Assembly: GCF_024582835.1 (NCBI RefSeq)
Contig: NZ_CP102096.1
Location: 1,054,001-1,118,000 of the forward strand
DNA: 64,000 nt
From: Vibrio japonicus
Lineage (GTDB): Bacteria > Pseudomonadota > Gammaproteobacteria > Enterobacterales > Vibrionaceae
Direction of reading: 5' to 3'
The position numbers and the translations under genes are program-made. Position 1 is the stretch's first letter. Every line of letters starts with the position of its first letter. Shown in pieces: positions 29,936 to 39,746 of this stretch. The notes below the pieces were generated by a model. It saw only the letters and a program-made list of their open reading frames with translations, ran no database searches and was not told the DNA's origin.

Positions 29936-32215
29936 TTATAGAGACTCAGTGAACGTACGTGCGATTACATCTTGTTGTTGCTCTGTTGTTAGAGAGTTAA
30001 AACGTACAGCGTAACCAGATACACGAATTGTTAGCTGAGGGTACTTCTCAGGGTGCTTAACGGCATCTTCTAGCGTTTCACGGTTAAGAACGTTAACGTT
30101 TAGGTGTTGACCACCTTCTAGCTTGCCAGCTTCGTGGTGGAAGTAACCGTCCATTAGGCCTGCAAGGTTAGCACGTTGGCTAGTCTCTTCTTTACCTAGT
30201 GCGTTAGGTACGATAGAGAATGTGTAAGAGATACCATCTTGAGCGTCAGCAAACGGTAGTTTCGCTACTGAAGTTAGAGAAGCTACAGCACCTTTCTCGT
30301 CACGACCATGCATTGGGTTTGCACCAGGAGCAAATGGAGTACCAGCGCGACGACCATCCGGTGTGTTACCTGTCTTCTTACCGTATACCACGTTTGAAGT
30401 GATAGTAAGAATTGACTGAGTAGGAACCGCATCACGGTAAGTCTTAAGCTCACGGATCTTATTCATAAACACAGATACAAGTTCACAAGCGATGTCATCT
30501 ACGCGAGCATCGTTGTTACCGAATTTAGGGTAATCACCTTCGATTTCAAAATCGATTGCTAGACCATCTTCGTCACGAACTGGTTTTACTTTTGCGTATT
30601 TGATCGCTGATAGAGAGTCAGCGGCAACAGATAGACCTGCGATACCACATGCCATTGTACGCTTAACGTCACGGTCATGTAGAGCCATTAGAGACGCTTC
30701 GTAGCTGTACTTGTCGTGCATGAAGTGGATGCTGTTTAGTGCAGTCACGTACTGCTTAGCTAACCAATCCATGAAGTGATCCATTTTTGCCCATAGCTCG
30801 TCGTAATCTAGGTATTCACCTTCGATCTTGTCCATCTTAGGACCAACTTGAATCTTCAGCTTCTCATCGATACCGCCGTTGATGGTGTAAAGCATCGTTT
30901 TAGCAAGGTTCGCACGAGCACCGAAGAACTGCATTTGCTTACCAACAACCATTGGAGATACACAACAAGCGATAGCGTAATCGTCAGAGTTCATGTCTGG
31001 ACGCATTAGGTCGTCGTTTTCGTACTGGATAGATGAAGTATCGATAGATACTTTCGCACAGAAACGTTTGAAGCCATCAGGAAGCGCTTCAGACCAAAGA
31101 ACAGTGATGTTTGGCTCTGGAGAAGGACCCATAGTGTATAGGCTGTTTAGGAAACGGAAGTTAGAACGCGTTACTAGCGTACGACCGTCCAGACCCATAC
31201 CACCCATTGATTCTGTTGCCCAGATTGGGTCGCCAGAGAATAGCTCATCGTACTCAGGAGTACGTAGGAAACGAACCATACGTAGTTTCATTACGAAGTG
31301 GTCGATCATTTCTTGAGCTTGATCTTCTGTGATCTTACCTGCAGTGATATCACGCTCGATGTAAACGTCTAGGAATGTAGAAGTACGACCTAGAGACATT
31401 GCAGCACCGTTTTGAGATTTAACAGCCGCTAGGTAGCCGAAGTAAGTCCATTGGATAGCTTCTTGTGCAGTTTCAGCTGGGCGAGAAATATCGAAACCGT
31501 ATTTCGCAGCCATTTGCTTGATTTGACCTAGAGCGCGGTGTTGCTCTGCAATTTCTTCACGAAGCTGCATAGTCATGTGAAGGTCTTCGCCGTTCTCGAA
31601 TTTCTCTTGAAGAGAAGTGAACTGAGCCAGTTTGTCCTTCATTAGGAAGTCGATACCGTAAAGTGCAACGCGACGGTAGTCACCGATGATACGACCACGG
31701 CCGTATGCGTCAGGAAGACCAGTTAGTACACCAGATTTACGACATGCAAGGATATCAGGAGTGTAGATATCGAAAACACCAGCGTTGTGTGTTTTACGGT
31801 ATTCTGTGAAGATTTTCTTAACTTGTGGGTCTAGTTCGCGGTCATATGCTTTGCATGAACCTTCAACCATGCGAATACCACCGTTAGGGATGATCGCACG
31901 TTTTAGAGGCGCTTCAGTTTGTAGACCTACGATAGTTTCAAGATCTTTTTCGATGTAGCCTGCATCGTGAGCAGTGATGGTAGAGATAACAGATGTATCA
32001 AAATCAACAGGTGCGTGCGTCGCGTTTTCCTGTTTGATACCTTCCATTACCTTAGCCCAAAGCTTATTGGTAGCTTCAGTACCTTCAGAAACTAGGAAAG
32101 ATTCGTCGCCTTCGTACGGTGTGTAGTTCTTCTGAATGAAATCACGAACGTTTACTTCGTTTTGCCAATCACCTTCAGCAAAACCTTCCCAAGCTTTAGC
32201 AAATTGCTCTGCCAT
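29936..32215 (-). CDS. pflB: Formate C-acetyltransferase (pyruvate formate-lyase)
   Basis: Glycyl-radical enzyme of 759 residues that converts pyruvate and CoA to acetyl-CoA and formate in anaerobic growth. The adjacent catalytic cysteines are in [10 protein letters not shown] (about 416-417) and the glycyl-radical loop is RVSGYAVRF near the C-terminus (Gly about 733). Start [17 protein letters not shown] and length match PflB. SD AGGTAGGT precedes the ATG. The 295-base upstream region probably carries anaerobic control sites. Confidence 0.98.
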   Translation of the reverse strand: MAEQFAKAWEGFAEGDWQNEVNVRDFIQKNYTPYEGDESFLVSEGTEATNKLWAKVMEGIKQENATHAPVDFDTSVISTITAHDAGYIEKDLETIVGLQTEAPLKRAIIPNGGIRMVEGSCKAYDRELDPQVKKIFTEYRKTHNAGVFDIYTPDILACRKSGVLTGLPDAYGRGRIIGDYRRVALYGIDFLMKDKLAQFTSLQEKFENGEDLHMTMQLREEIAEQHRALGQIKQMAAKYGFDISRPAETAQEAIQWTYFGYLAAVKSQNGAAMSLGRTSTFLDVYIERDITAGKITEDQAQEMIDHFVMKLRMVRFLRTPEYDELFSGDPIWATESMGGMGLDGRTLVTRSNFRFLNSLYTMGPSPEPNITVLWSEALPDGFKRFCAKVSIDTSSIQYENDDLMRPDMNSDDYAIACCVSPMVVGKQMQFFGARANLAKTMLYTINGGIDEKLKIQVGPKMDKIEGEYLDYDELWAKMDHFMDWLAKQYVTALNSIHFMHDKYSYEASLMALHDRDVKRTMACGIAGLSVAADSLSAIKYAKVKPVRDEDGLAIDFEIEGDYPKFGNNDARVDDIACELVSVFMNKIRELKTYRDAVPTQSILTITSNVVYGKKTGNTPDGRRAGTPFAPGANPMHGRDEKGAVASLTSVAKLPFADAQDGISYTFSIVPNALGKEETSQRANLAGLMDGYFHHEAGKLEGGQHLNVNVLNRETLEDAVKHPEKYPQLTIRVSGYAVRFNSLTTEQQQDVIARTFTESL

Positions 32216-32463
32216 GACATACCTACCTTTTTAGTAGAAAAAACACGTACCTGTCGGACCGTTGAGCCAGCCAGACTCCCATTTCTGGTTTGATACACTC
32301 TAAATGAATAACAATATGTATAGTCTCAATTGCTCTGCACTGAAAGTGGTCATAAAACTATATATATTGTCACTTACCTTAATGGACTCTCTTAACTTGT
32401 TAACAAGCATAAGTTAAAAAAAAATCGCAAACCTTAAACTAAATCAATAAATCATCAAAATTT
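32216..32463 (-). promoter_or_regulatory. pflB upstream region
   Basis: The AT-rich non-coding stretch before pflB contains the palindrome CTTGTTAACAAG (32396-32407) and, on the minus strand, a partial FNR-like sequence TTGATTTAGTTTAA (one good half-site). Anaerobic regulators FNR/ArcA control pfl in relatives; sites here are only suggestive. Confidence 0.4.
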
Positions 32464-32507
32464 TCGATAAAACTAGGGTGGCAATTATAGCCACCCTAGT
32501 TGTTTTT
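32464..32507 (-). terminator. Terminator after the first DUF3360 gene
   Basis: 12-bp perfect stem AACTAGGGTGGC/GCCACCCTAGTT (32471-32482 with 32490-32501), 7-base loop. It lies just downstream of the stop codon. Confidence 0.85.
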
Positions 32508-32510
32508 ATC

Positions 32511-34058
32511 TTACAGCCAAGCTTGCAGGCCATATTGGCTTTCTAGCATACCAACTGCAAGCATTGCAATTAAACAGATAACAAGCACGCCACCTGGAAT
32601 TACGACCCTATCGACAAACGAAAGTTTCGCTGCACGTGCTTTGTCACCAATGAGACCGTTGTTATCGAGTAGCATGGTCAAAGCCCAAGCAAGTACCGGG
32701 TTAACAACCGCTGAACCAAAAATACAGATACCAGCAGCTTGTGAATCTTTCGTGTCACGCACCATTTGCATACCTGCTTCCAATAGAGGAAGGAATACAC
32801 CAACAAGCAAAGCAACACGCATGACAGGTGGCCATACTGCAACATCCATTGGGAAACCTAAAATAGCAATCGTCATTACCAACAGGCCTAGAATGATGGC
32901 ACCACCAGGGATAGGACGTTTAGCAATCGCCGCTGGGATCATGTAAGTCCCCCAAGAGGAAGTAATGTTACCACCACCTAAAGCCGTACCGACCATTTGG
33001 CGCACTGAACACATCGTCATGGTATCGTCCACATCCATTAGAACCTTGTCAGTTTTCTTAGGGTAGTTTAGCTCTTGGAAGATACGGTGACCTAGGAAGT
33101 CAGGAGACCACATAGCAACAGCAAGAATGGCAAACGGCAGCGATGCGATAAAGTGCTGCAGGTTTGGTAAGCCAAGCTGCCAACCTGTTTCAGTACTGCC
33201 CCACCAATACACAGGATTTAGGTTAGGTAATCCCATTTCTGTTTCGAAGCGAAGGTCGAAACCAGCACCCAGTACCAGTGCGATGATCAAACCTGTGAAG
33301 GCACATACCGGAATGGCCAACCAACGCTTGTTGATTTTTGCCAAGAACGCGTAAAGGACAATGTTGATACCCAGTACAACCAAGCCCACATAACCCATAC
33401 TGCCTGCTGCTACTTCAGTAGACTGCAACCCAGTTGCCCATGTTTGGATGGAAGTAATTTGGCTCATAGTACCTGTGAAGCCAAGGAATATGAGCAAGCC
33501 GCCTGCGGTACCTTCAGACGTTAAGTTAACTAGCTTAGAGCCGCCTTTAAAGTAACTAAGCAGTAAACCAAAAACACCAAGCAGAATTGCCAAAGCCAGA
33601 GGGTGAGCACCAGCAAGAGCAATAGCACCGATAAGAGGGATCATTGGGCCATGGTTACCAGCAAGGTTGGCTTTTGGGTTAATAAATCCAGATGCTAATA
33701 CACAGAAAAACAATGCTGGAAACAGCATTTCTACACGCGCTACCTCAATCGCAAATTCTTTGCCAAGGTTCACGTGATCCCATGCAGCCGTCAGGCCATC
33801 AGCCCACGACATCATTACCGCAGAGTACATTGCGATAATGCCAATCGTACCCGCTAATGCTGGTACTAAGTCCTCTAGTTCAAATCGAAAATCTCGACCA
33901 GGAAGGTTCAATCCAAAGCGGCGTGGCTTCATGATCTGTAATTCATGGTCTAGGTAATCACTGCGGCTGGCAAACTCAGATGCCGGGCGGTGCAGCTCTT
34001 GATAACTCTTATTCTCGATATCCGAATCAGAGTGCGGTTTGTTGACTGCGTCTGACAT
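32511..34058 (-). CDS. DUF3360 family membrane transporter (copy 1)
   Basis: 515-residue polytopic inner-membrane protein of the DUF3360 family. A hydrophilic N-terminus of about 65 residues precedes roughly twelve helices. Family landmarks: ANLAGNHGPMIPLIGAIALA (about 131-150), LAKINKRWLAIPVC, MWSPDFLGHRIFQELNYP, MDVDDTMTMCSVRQM and SSWGTYMIPAAIAKRPIPGG. The layout resembles permeases of the NCS2/SulP-like superfamily, but the substrate is not established. The gene lies upstream of pflB, transcribed in the same direction, with its own terminator. A full-length paralogue is at 60201-61658. Confidence 0.85.
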   Translation of the reverse strand: MSDAVNKPHSDSDIENKSYQELHRPASEFASRSDYLDHELQIMKPRRFGLNLPGRDFRFELEDLVPALAGTIGIIAMYSAVMMSWADGLTAAWDHVNLGKEFAIEVARVEMLFPALFFCVLASGFINPKANLAGNHGPMIPLIGAIALAGAHPLALAILLGVFGLLLSYFKGGSKLVNLTSEGTAGGLLIFLGFTGTMSQITSIQTWATGLQSTEVAAGSMGYVGLVVLGINIVLYAFLAKINKRWLAIPVCAFTGLIIALVLGAGFDLRFETEMGLPNLNPVYWWGSTETGWQLGLPNLQHFIASLPFAILAVAMWSPDFLGHRIFQELNYPKKTDKVLMDVDDTMTMCSVRQMVGTALGGGNITSSWGTYMIPAAIAKRPIPGGAIILGLLVMTIAILGFPMDVAVWPPVMRVALLVGVFLPLLEAGMQMVRDTKDSQAAGICIFGSAVVNPVLAWALTMLLDNNGLIGDKARAAKLSFVDRVVIPGGVLVICLIAMLAVGMLESQYGLQAWL

Positions 34059-34723
34059 AGATTCCTCATATATTGAAAAAGTTAATAAATTGTTAATAAG
34101 TCGCCATTGTTTTTGTTGTTTGGCGTTCTTGTAAAACTGTGGCTAACACTCTGCGTTTTGTTATTGATTTATCACCTCGACAAGCGCTCTTGAGCGTGCT
34201 CTACAGTGATGGAAAACACTAAAATTTCGCATAATTTAGCTTTTTATTTATGGGCTGAGTGTATCGTGCGGCCTCTACAGCGTGATTGATTTAGATCACC
34301 TTATTTATGGATGTGAAAGAAAACTACGTAATAAATGGGGGTGATTTAACGGATATTCATTCTATGTGAAATAAATTTACACAATTGGTTTAATAGGAAA
34401 CTAGATTAATATCTAAAGCAGAGGTGTTAAAGAAGATTAATTGAATATTGAGACAGATCTTATTTTTATAAAAATGTTAATTTCATTTGCTATTTTATAA
34501 GACGACATTTAAAACAAATTATGCGCAATAAGAAGTAATATCGACTAAAAAGCGAATCAATAATCACACAAAATGGTTAAATATCCCCGTAATGCAGGTT
34601 AATGATTTGTTGCATGTTTTTATTTGTAGTGATAGTTTGTTCGCAATGTAGGTGGAGACCTGCATCTAACCCACCCAAAATACACGTACATGTGGGACAA
34701 AATAATAACAGGGAGTTAGGCGC
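34059..34723. promoter_or_regulatory. Long divergent intergenic region with FNR-like site and inverted repeat
   Basis: 665 AT-rich bases without a gene, between DUF3360 copy 1 (minus) and the ABC transporter (plus). Seen: TTGATTTAGATCAC at 34286-34299, 9 of 10 conserved bases of an FNR box; CGCTCTTGAGCG near 34189; and an inverted repeat ATGCAGGT (34592-34599) with ACCTGCAT (34658-34665) just before the transporter operon. No ORF with a ribosome site was found. Confidence 0.5.
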
Positions 34724-35494
34724 ATGAATGATGTACCAGCGCTAGATATAAAAGAGCTACATAAAACGTTTGGACAAAACGAAGTCTTAAAAGGTATTTC
34801 ATTAGAAGCTCACAAAGGGGACGTAATTTCTATTATCGGTTCTTCGGGCTCTGGTAAAAGTACCTTCCTTAGATGCATAAACCTTCTTGAAACACCTACA
34901 GCCGGGGAAATTTGGGTTAATGGTGAGTTAATCCAAATGAAGAATAACCGTCTGGGTGAATCCGTTCCTGCCAATGAAAAACAAGTCCAGCGAATCCGTT
35001 CTCGACTGGCAATGGTATTCCAAGGTTTCAATTTATGGTCCCATATGACAGTGCTGGAAAATGTTATTGAGGCTCCAGTTCATGTGTTGGGCGTGCCAAA
35101 AGCACAAGCGATTGAGAACGCTGAAGTACTAATAAAGAAAGTTGGACTTTACGAGCGTAAAGATTACTACCCAGGCCACTTATCAGGTGGTCAGCAACAG
35201 CGTGCAGCCATTGCTCGAGCTTTAGCCGTAGATCCTGAAGTCATGCTTTTCGATGAGCCTACATCTGCACTTGACCCTGAACTTGTGGGTGAGGTTCTTG
35301 GGGTTATGAGAGACTTGGCAGAAGAAGGGCGCACCATGTTAGTGGTAACGCATGAAATGGCATTTGCGCGTGATGTATCTAACCATGTGATGTTTTTGCA
35401 CCAAGGTTTGGTTGAAGAACAAGGACATCCTTCTAAACTATTTACGAACCCGGATTCGGAGCGCTTGAAGCAATTCGTATCGTCTATTTACTAA
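34724..35494 (+). CDS. Basic amino acid ABC transporter ATP-binding protein (HisP/AotP type)
   Basis: 256-residue ATPase of a polar amino acid importer. Walker A is GSSGSGKST (39-47); the Q-loop is MVFQGFNLWSHM; the signature is LSGGQQQRAAIARAL (about 153-167); Walker B is VMLFDEPTSALDPELVGEVL; the switch is VVTHEM. The extended DPELVGEVL and FLHQGLVEEQG segments match HisP and AotP. It is the first gene of the ATPase / binding protein / permease / permease operon. SD GGGAG lies upstream. Likely substrates are arginine, ornithine, histidine or lysine; sequence alone does not decide. Confidence 0.92.
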   Translation: MNDVPALDIKELHKTFGQNEVLKGISLEAHKGDVISIIGSSGSGKSTFLRCINLLETPTAGEIWVNGELIQMKNNRLGESVPANEKQVQRIRSRLAMVFQGFNLWSHMTVLENVIEAPVHVLGVPKAQAIENAEVLIKKVGLYERKDYYPGHLSGGQQQRAAIARALAVDPEVMLFDEPTSALDPELVGEVLGVMRDLAEEGRTMLVVTHEMAFARDVSNHVMFLHQGLVEEQGHPSKLFTNPDSERLKQFVSSIY

Positions 35495-35568
35495 TTACGC
35501 TTATCTGATTGAGCGGCAAACACAACTCAAATTTATATTTATACAATAAAAATCACAGGAGTATGGAA

Positions 35569-36339
35569 ATGAAAAAGTGGTTATTAGCAGCGACTCTGGC
35601 TGCAACAGCAGTATCGGGAGTAGCCCAAGCAAAGGATTGGAAAGAAGTTCGTTTTGGTATTGAAGGTGCGTATCCTCCATTTAGCTGGACAGAAGGTGAT
35701 GGTTCGCTAAAAGGCTTTGACGTAGATATGGCCAATGCTTTGTGTCAAGAAATGCAGGTGAAGTGTAAGGTTGTCGCTCAAGACTGGGACGGTATTATTC
35801 CTTCTCTACTAGCACGTAAATACGATGCAATTATCGCTGCGATGTCTATTACTGAAGAGCGTAAGAAGAAAGTTGATTTTACTGGTAAATACGCACTTAT
35901 CCCGAATAAATTCATTGCGAAAAAGGGCGCTAACCTAGATTTCGATAATCTAGATGGTCAAAAAATTGCGGTACAGCGCGCAACAACTCACGACAAGTAC
36001 CTGACAGACAATTACGGCGATAAAGTTGAAATTGTACGTTACGGCTCATTTGACGAAGCTTACCTAGATCTGGCTAACGGCCGTGTTGTTGCAGTATTGG
36101 GAGATGCCTCTGCACTAGAAGAAGGCGTACTAAACAAAGAAGGTGGTGAAGGCTACGAGTTTGTAGGCCCATCTCTGACTGACGCTAAGTGGTTTGGTGA
36201 AGGTTTCGGTATTGCTGTACGTAAACAAGACAAAGATCTGACGCAAAAGTTAGATGCTGCGATTCTGTCTCTACGTGAAAAAGGCATTTACCAAGAGATA
36301 GCTGCTCGTTACTTCAACTACGACGTATACGGCGAGTAA
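35569..36339 (+). CDS. Basic amino acid ABC transporter substrate-binding protein (HisJ/ArgT/AotJ type)
   Basis: Periplasmic binding protein of 256 residues. The start is the ATG at 35569, because AGGAG (35557-35561) is 7 bases upstream and the signal peptide then begins MKKWLLAATLAA and is cut after VAQA. The mature part has the SBP_bac_3 pattern: FGIEGAYPPFSW, LKGFDVDMANALC, DGIIPSLLARKYDAIIAAM with SITEERKKKVDFTGKY. The acidic ligand-site residues fit cationic amino acids. A 12-bp hairpin follows the stop codon and precedes the permease genes. Confidence 0.93.
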   Translation: MKKWLLAATLAATAVSGVAQAKDWKEVRFGIEGAYPPFSWTEGDGSLKGFDVDMANALCQEMQVKCKVVAQDWDGIIPSLLARKYDAIIAAMSITEERKKKVDFTGKYALIPNKFIAKKGANLDFDNLDGQKIAVQRATTHDKYLTDNYGDKVEIVRYGSFDEAYLDLANGRVVAVLGDASALEEGVLNKEGGEGYEFVGPSLTDAKWFGEGFGIAVRKQDKDLTQKLDAAILSLREKGIYQEIAARYFNYDVYGE

Positions 36340-36351
36340 GTCGCTATTAAG

Positions 36352-36388
36352 CGGTCGTTGGCTTGTTCCTAGAAGTAGCCAACGACCG
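36352..36388 (+). repeat. Stem-loop between binding protein and permease genes
   Basis: Perfect 12-bp inverted repeat CGGTCGTTGGCT (36352-36363) and AGCCAACGACCG (36377-36388), 13-base loop, followed by ATTTTAT. This is likely a partial terminator or mRNA-stabilising hairpin that keeps binding-protein mRNA more abundant than permease mRNA, as in other binding-protein operons (inference). Confidence 0.8.
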
Positions 36389-36420
36389 ATTTTATGAGTT
36401 TAGGGATCAGGAACTCACCT

Positions 36421-37161
36421 ATGCTAGATTTAAAAGGATACGAAGCCTCTATCTTCAAAGGGGCCATAGTCACCATTGAGGTGGCGCTGCTTTCATTACT
36501 GCTGGCGGTAATATTGGGCATGCTTGGTGCGCTTGCTAAGATGGCACCATATCGATGGGCTCGAGCTATTGCTACGCTATACACAACCGTTATACGCGGG
36601 ATTCCAGACTTAGTCCTGATGATGCTTATATTCTTCGGTGGACAAATCCTGCTTAACAACACACTTTATTCCATCAATGAATCTCTTAACGAATGGTTTG
36701 CGTCAAGTGACCCTAACCATGAGTGGACGTCATACCTCCCAGATTATATCGATGTCAGTCCATTTATTGCGGGGGTTCTAACGATAGGTTTCATCTTTGG
36801 TGCCTATATGGCCGAAACCTTCCGTGGCGCGATTATGGCGGTCGATAAAGGTGAACTCGAAGCGGCGAAGGCCTATGGGATGAGCTCAGTGATGACTTTC
36901 CGTCGCATTTTGCTTCCTCAAATGATTCGTCACGCTTTGCCGGGGTTTGGTAACAACTGGTTGGTACTGCTTAAAACAACGGCATTGGTTTCAATCATAG
37001 GGCTTGAGGATATGGTTCGAACCAGTTCTCTGGCGGCAGGTTCTACGAAGATGCCATTTACGTTTTATATGGTTGTCGCAATTATCTTCCTCTTTTTCAC
37101 AAGCGTATCGACTGGGTTACTTAAAGTCGTTGAACGCAAATTCAGTATTCACACGAGGTAG
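36421..37161 (+). CDS. Basic amino acid ABC transporter permease (HisQ/AotQ type)
   Basis: Inner-membrane permease of 246 residues. The start is the ATG at 36421 after AGGAA; an ATG at 36394 would add nine residues ahead of the usual N-terminus. It has about five membrane helices, the family motif TTVIRGIPDLVLMMLIFFG (about 60-78) and the EAA loop GELEAAKAYGMSSVMTFRRI (about 143-162) that contacts the ATPase. An extra periplasmic loop around residues 90-110 is usual in HisQ-type proteins. Its stop is 3 bases before the next permease. Confidence 0.92.
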   Translation: MLDLKGYEASIFKGAIVTIEVALLSLLLAVILGMLGALAKMAPYRWARAIATLYTTVIRGIPDLVLMMLIFFGGQILLNNTLYSINESLNEWFASSDPNHEWTSYLPDYIDVSPFIAGVLTIGFIFGAYMAETFRGAIMAVDKGELEAAKAYGMSSVMTFRRILLPQMIRHALPGFGNNWLVLLKTTALVSIIGLEDMVRTSSLAAGSTKMPFTFYMVVAIIFLFFTSVSTGLLKVVERKFSIHTR

Positions 37162-37164
37162 AGT

Positions 37165-37842
37165 ATGGACTTTTCATTGATTGTAGAAAGCTTTCCTATC
37201 TATTTGAGTGGTTTGTGGACGACGGTATGGCTGGTGGGAATTGCGCTAGTGATTGGTTTGGCTGTATCAATTCCATTGGCGATTGCGAGAAATAGTCACA
37301 ACTATCTGATTATGGGGCCGAGCTGGGCATACATTTACTTTTTCCGTGGAACGCCACTTTTGGTCCAGCTGTACTTGATTTATTACGGAATGGATCAGTT
37401 TTTCCCGGTAAAAGGGACGCTGTGGGAAAATGCTTGGTTTTGTGCGCTAGTTGCGTTTGTACTTAATACTTCTGCATATACAGCAGAAATCATCCGAGGT
37501 GCGATCAATGGTTTGCCTAAAGGCGAAGTTGAGGCTGCCAAGGCTTATGGTATGAGTACGCCGTTGACTTATCGCCGTATTGTATTACCAAGTGCTCTAC
37601 GCCGAGCGCTACCGGTGTACAGTAACGAAGTGATTTTTATGCTTCATGGCAGTGCCGTGGCAGGTATTGTGACTATCGTAGATTTAACAGGTGCTGCACG
37701 TTTGGTGAACTCACGTTACTACGCACCGTTTGAATCGTTCCTGACAGCAGGTTTGTTCTATATGTCACTGACATTTGTCATCTTGTGGTGTTTCAAGCAA
37801 GCCGAAAAGCGTTTTCTTGCCTATCTACGCCCACTAAGCTGA
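37165..37842 (+). CDS. Basic amino acid ABC transporter permease (HisM/AotM type)
   Basis: Inner-membrane permease of 225 residues, partner of the preceding permease. It shows YIYFFRGTPLLVQLYLIYYG (about 50-69), NTSAYTAEIIRGAINGLPKG and the EAA loop GEVEAAKAYGMSTPLTYRRI (about 126-145). About five helices are visible. It is the last gene of the operon and is followed directly by a strong terminator. Confidence 0.93.
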   Translation: MDFSLIVESFPIYLSGLWTTVWLVGIALVIGLAVSIPLAIARNSHNYLIMGPSWAYIYFFRGTPLLVQLYLIYYGMDQFFPVKGTLWENAWFCALVAFVLNTSAYTAEIIRGAINGLPKGEVEAAKAYGMSTPLTYRRIVLPSALRRALPVYSNEVIFMLHGSAVAGIVTIVDLTGAARLVNSRYYAPFESFLTAGLFYMSLTFVILWCFKQAEKRFLAYLRPLS

Positions 37843-37854
37843 TGATATAAAAAC

Positions 37855-37887
37855 TAAAAGGGAAGACGTTGTCTTCCCTTTTTTTGT
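37855..37887. terminator. Bidirectional terminator between the ABC operon and ybjL
   Basis: 12-bp perfect stem AAAAGGGAAGAC/GTCTTCCCTTTT (37856-37867 with 37871-37882), 3-base loop and T run, between convergent genes. Confidence 0.93.
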
Positions 37888-37888
37888 T

Positions 37889-39571
37889 CTAGCTCAAAAT
37901 GATCAGTATCGTACCGGCTAACGTCATCAAGATATTGGCTATCGCATAGGTACCCGCGTATCCAAGGGCTGGAATCGTTGATTTTGCGTAGTCATTAACG
38001 ATGTCCATTGCAGGTGCGCAAGTTCTTGCCCCGATGATGGCACCAAACAGAAGGGCGCGGTTCATTTTTAAAAGGTATGCTCCAACAAGATAAGCGACCG
38101 CAACGGGTACAACACTGACGATAAACGCAAGGCCGAGGACCTGAATACCTACTTGGGAAAGATGTTCAAACATTTTTCCGCCAGCGCTTAGGCCAATACC
38201 GACCATAAAGAACATAAGGCCGAGATCTTTAACCATGTTCAGTGCACCTTGTGGTACGTAACCAAAAGTCGGGTGATTCGCTCTTAAAAAGCCCAGCGTG
38301 ATACCAGAAAGGAGCAGGCCAACAGCGTTACCTAAGCCAAATGAGACTTGGCCAAATGTCATGGTAATCAATCCAAAAAGCACGCCTAAAATAAAGAAAC
38401 TACAGAATGCCAATAAGTCTGCCATCTGGCTGTGAATGGAGATAAAACCAATGTGTTCTGCTAACCCGTGAACACGACTTTTCTCGCCACTGACCTGGAG
38501 GACGTCACCTTTAGCGAGAACGATATCTAAGTCCATCGGCATTTCAATTTGAGCACGAACCACTCGGTTTAGGAAACAACCATATTCTGATAGGTTTAGG
38601 TCTGAGAGGCGCTTTCCTGCAATCGAATCACTTTTTACTACGATCTCTTCTTCAACGACTCTTAAATCCAGCAGATTACGGTCAAATACTTCTTTTCCGT
38701 TTCTAAAACTTGGGTCAAGTCGCGCGTGACTATCAGGGAAACCTACCAACGCAATTTCATCGCCTTCTTGCAAAATGGCATCACCATCAGGGTGTGCGAT
38801 AATTCCATGACGTCGAATACGCTCAATGTAGCAACCTGTTTGTCGGTAGATACCAAGCTCACGCAAGTTTTTACCATCGATCCAATCGATAAGCTCTTGA
38901 CCTACGCGATACGCGCGAATAATAGGTAAGTAGACTTTACGTTGTCCTGAATTACCCAATCCACGCTCTTGCGCAATTTGCTCTGCGGAGTCAGACAAAT
39001 TTTGCTTTTGCAGCTTTGGCATCAACTTAGCGAACATAATCATACTGATGAGTCCGATTAAGTACGCCATTGCATAACCCACCGACAGGTTTTCAATGAC
39101 TAGGCCGAAATCCATATTGCGAGGAATGTCAGCAAGGCCGGAGTTTAACGCATCCTGAGCCCCTACCAGAACAGGGGTAGAGGTAAGCGCACCTGCCATC
39201 ATACCCGCAGAAAGTCCAAACCCAAGGTCTAAGTAGTGACCAGTGGTATAGGTAATAAGCAGCGCAGTTGAGAGCACGACCATGCTTAAAATGAAGTAGT
39301 GTTTACCATCTCTAAAGAAGATGCCAAAGAAGTTAGGTCCAGCTTCGATACCCACACAGTAAATAAACAGCATAAAGCCAATTGTTAAGGCGTCGGTGTT
39401 AAAGGTAAATCCTAAATGACCCATTATGAGTGATGTCACTAGGACACCGATGGAGTTGCCAAGCTGCATATTACCAAAACGGATTTTGCCAATAGCTAAG
39501 CCAATTGAGAGAACGACAAAAATAAGAAGTATAGGGTTTTGTTCTAGTAAGAGTACGACGTCGATGTTCAC
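37889..39571 (-). CDS. ybjL: YbjL family putative transporter (AspT/YidE superfamily)
   Basis: 560-residue membrane protein of the aspartate:alanine exchanger superfamily. Order: about six helices (1-190), two cytoplasmic RCK/TrkA-C-like domains (about 205-370, with REGLGIY-like [17 protein letters not shown] and [14 protein letters not shown]), then another helical bundle with the AspT repeat [17 protein letters not shown]. coli also has ybjL close to grxA. The substrate is unknown; a dicarboxylate or amino acid exchange is possible by family. Confidence 0.92.
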   Translation of the reverse strand: MNIDVVLLLEQNPILLIFVVLSIGLAIGKIRFGNMQLGNSIGVLVTSLIMGHLGFTFNTDALTIGFMLFIYCVGIEAGPNFFGIFFRDGKHYFILSMVVLSTALLITYTTGHYLDLGFGLSAGMMAGALTSTPVLVGAQDALNSGLADIPRNMDFGLVIENLSVGYAMAYLIGLISMIMFAKLMPKLQKQNLSDSAEQIAQERGLGNSGQRKVYLPIIRAYRVGQELIDWIDGKNLRELGIYRQTGCYIERIRRHGIIAHPDGDAILQEGDEIALVGFPDSHARLDPSFRNGKEVFDRNLLDLRVVEEEIVVKSDSIAGKRLSDLNLSEYGCFLNRVVRAQIEMPMDLDIVLAKGDVLQVSGEKSRVHGLAEHIGFISIHSQMADLLAFCSFFILGVLFGLITMTFGQVSFGLGNAVGLLLSGITLGFLRANHPTFGYVPQGALNMVKDLGLMFFMVGIGLSAGGKMFEHLSQVGIQVLGLAFIVSVVPVAVAYLVGAYLLKMNRALLFGAIIGARTCAPAMDIVNDYAKSTIPALGYAGTYAIANILMTLAGTILIILS

Positions 39572-39702
39572 AGGTCTTTTGTTTCTGTGCAGGTTAGAAG
39601 TTAAGTGGGGCGAATTGTATATGAATGATTCAAAATAAATAGTGAAAATTTTTAGAATTTACTATTACTTTACGTATGGTTATCTATGTATCGTGCGGGT
39701 AA

Positions 39703-39728
39703 TAAAAAAGCCGCAATAAGCGGCTTTA
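39703..39728 (-). terminator. Terminator after grxA
   Basis: 8-bp stem AAAGCCGC/GCGGCTTT (39707-39714 with 39720-39727) followed on the minus strand by a T run. Confidence 0.88.
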
Positions 39729-39746
39729 AATAATCGTGTAAAATTC

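Noticed and set aside
34281..34300. CRP-like site GTGA...TCAC upstream of DUF3360 copy 1
   Set aside because: The half-sites are 10 bases apart rather than the 6 that CRP requires; the sequence fits an FNR-type box better.
34430..34560. ArgR-box-like sequences upstream of the ABC operon
   Set aside because: Only loose matches around TTGAATATTG; no paired 18-base boxes were found.
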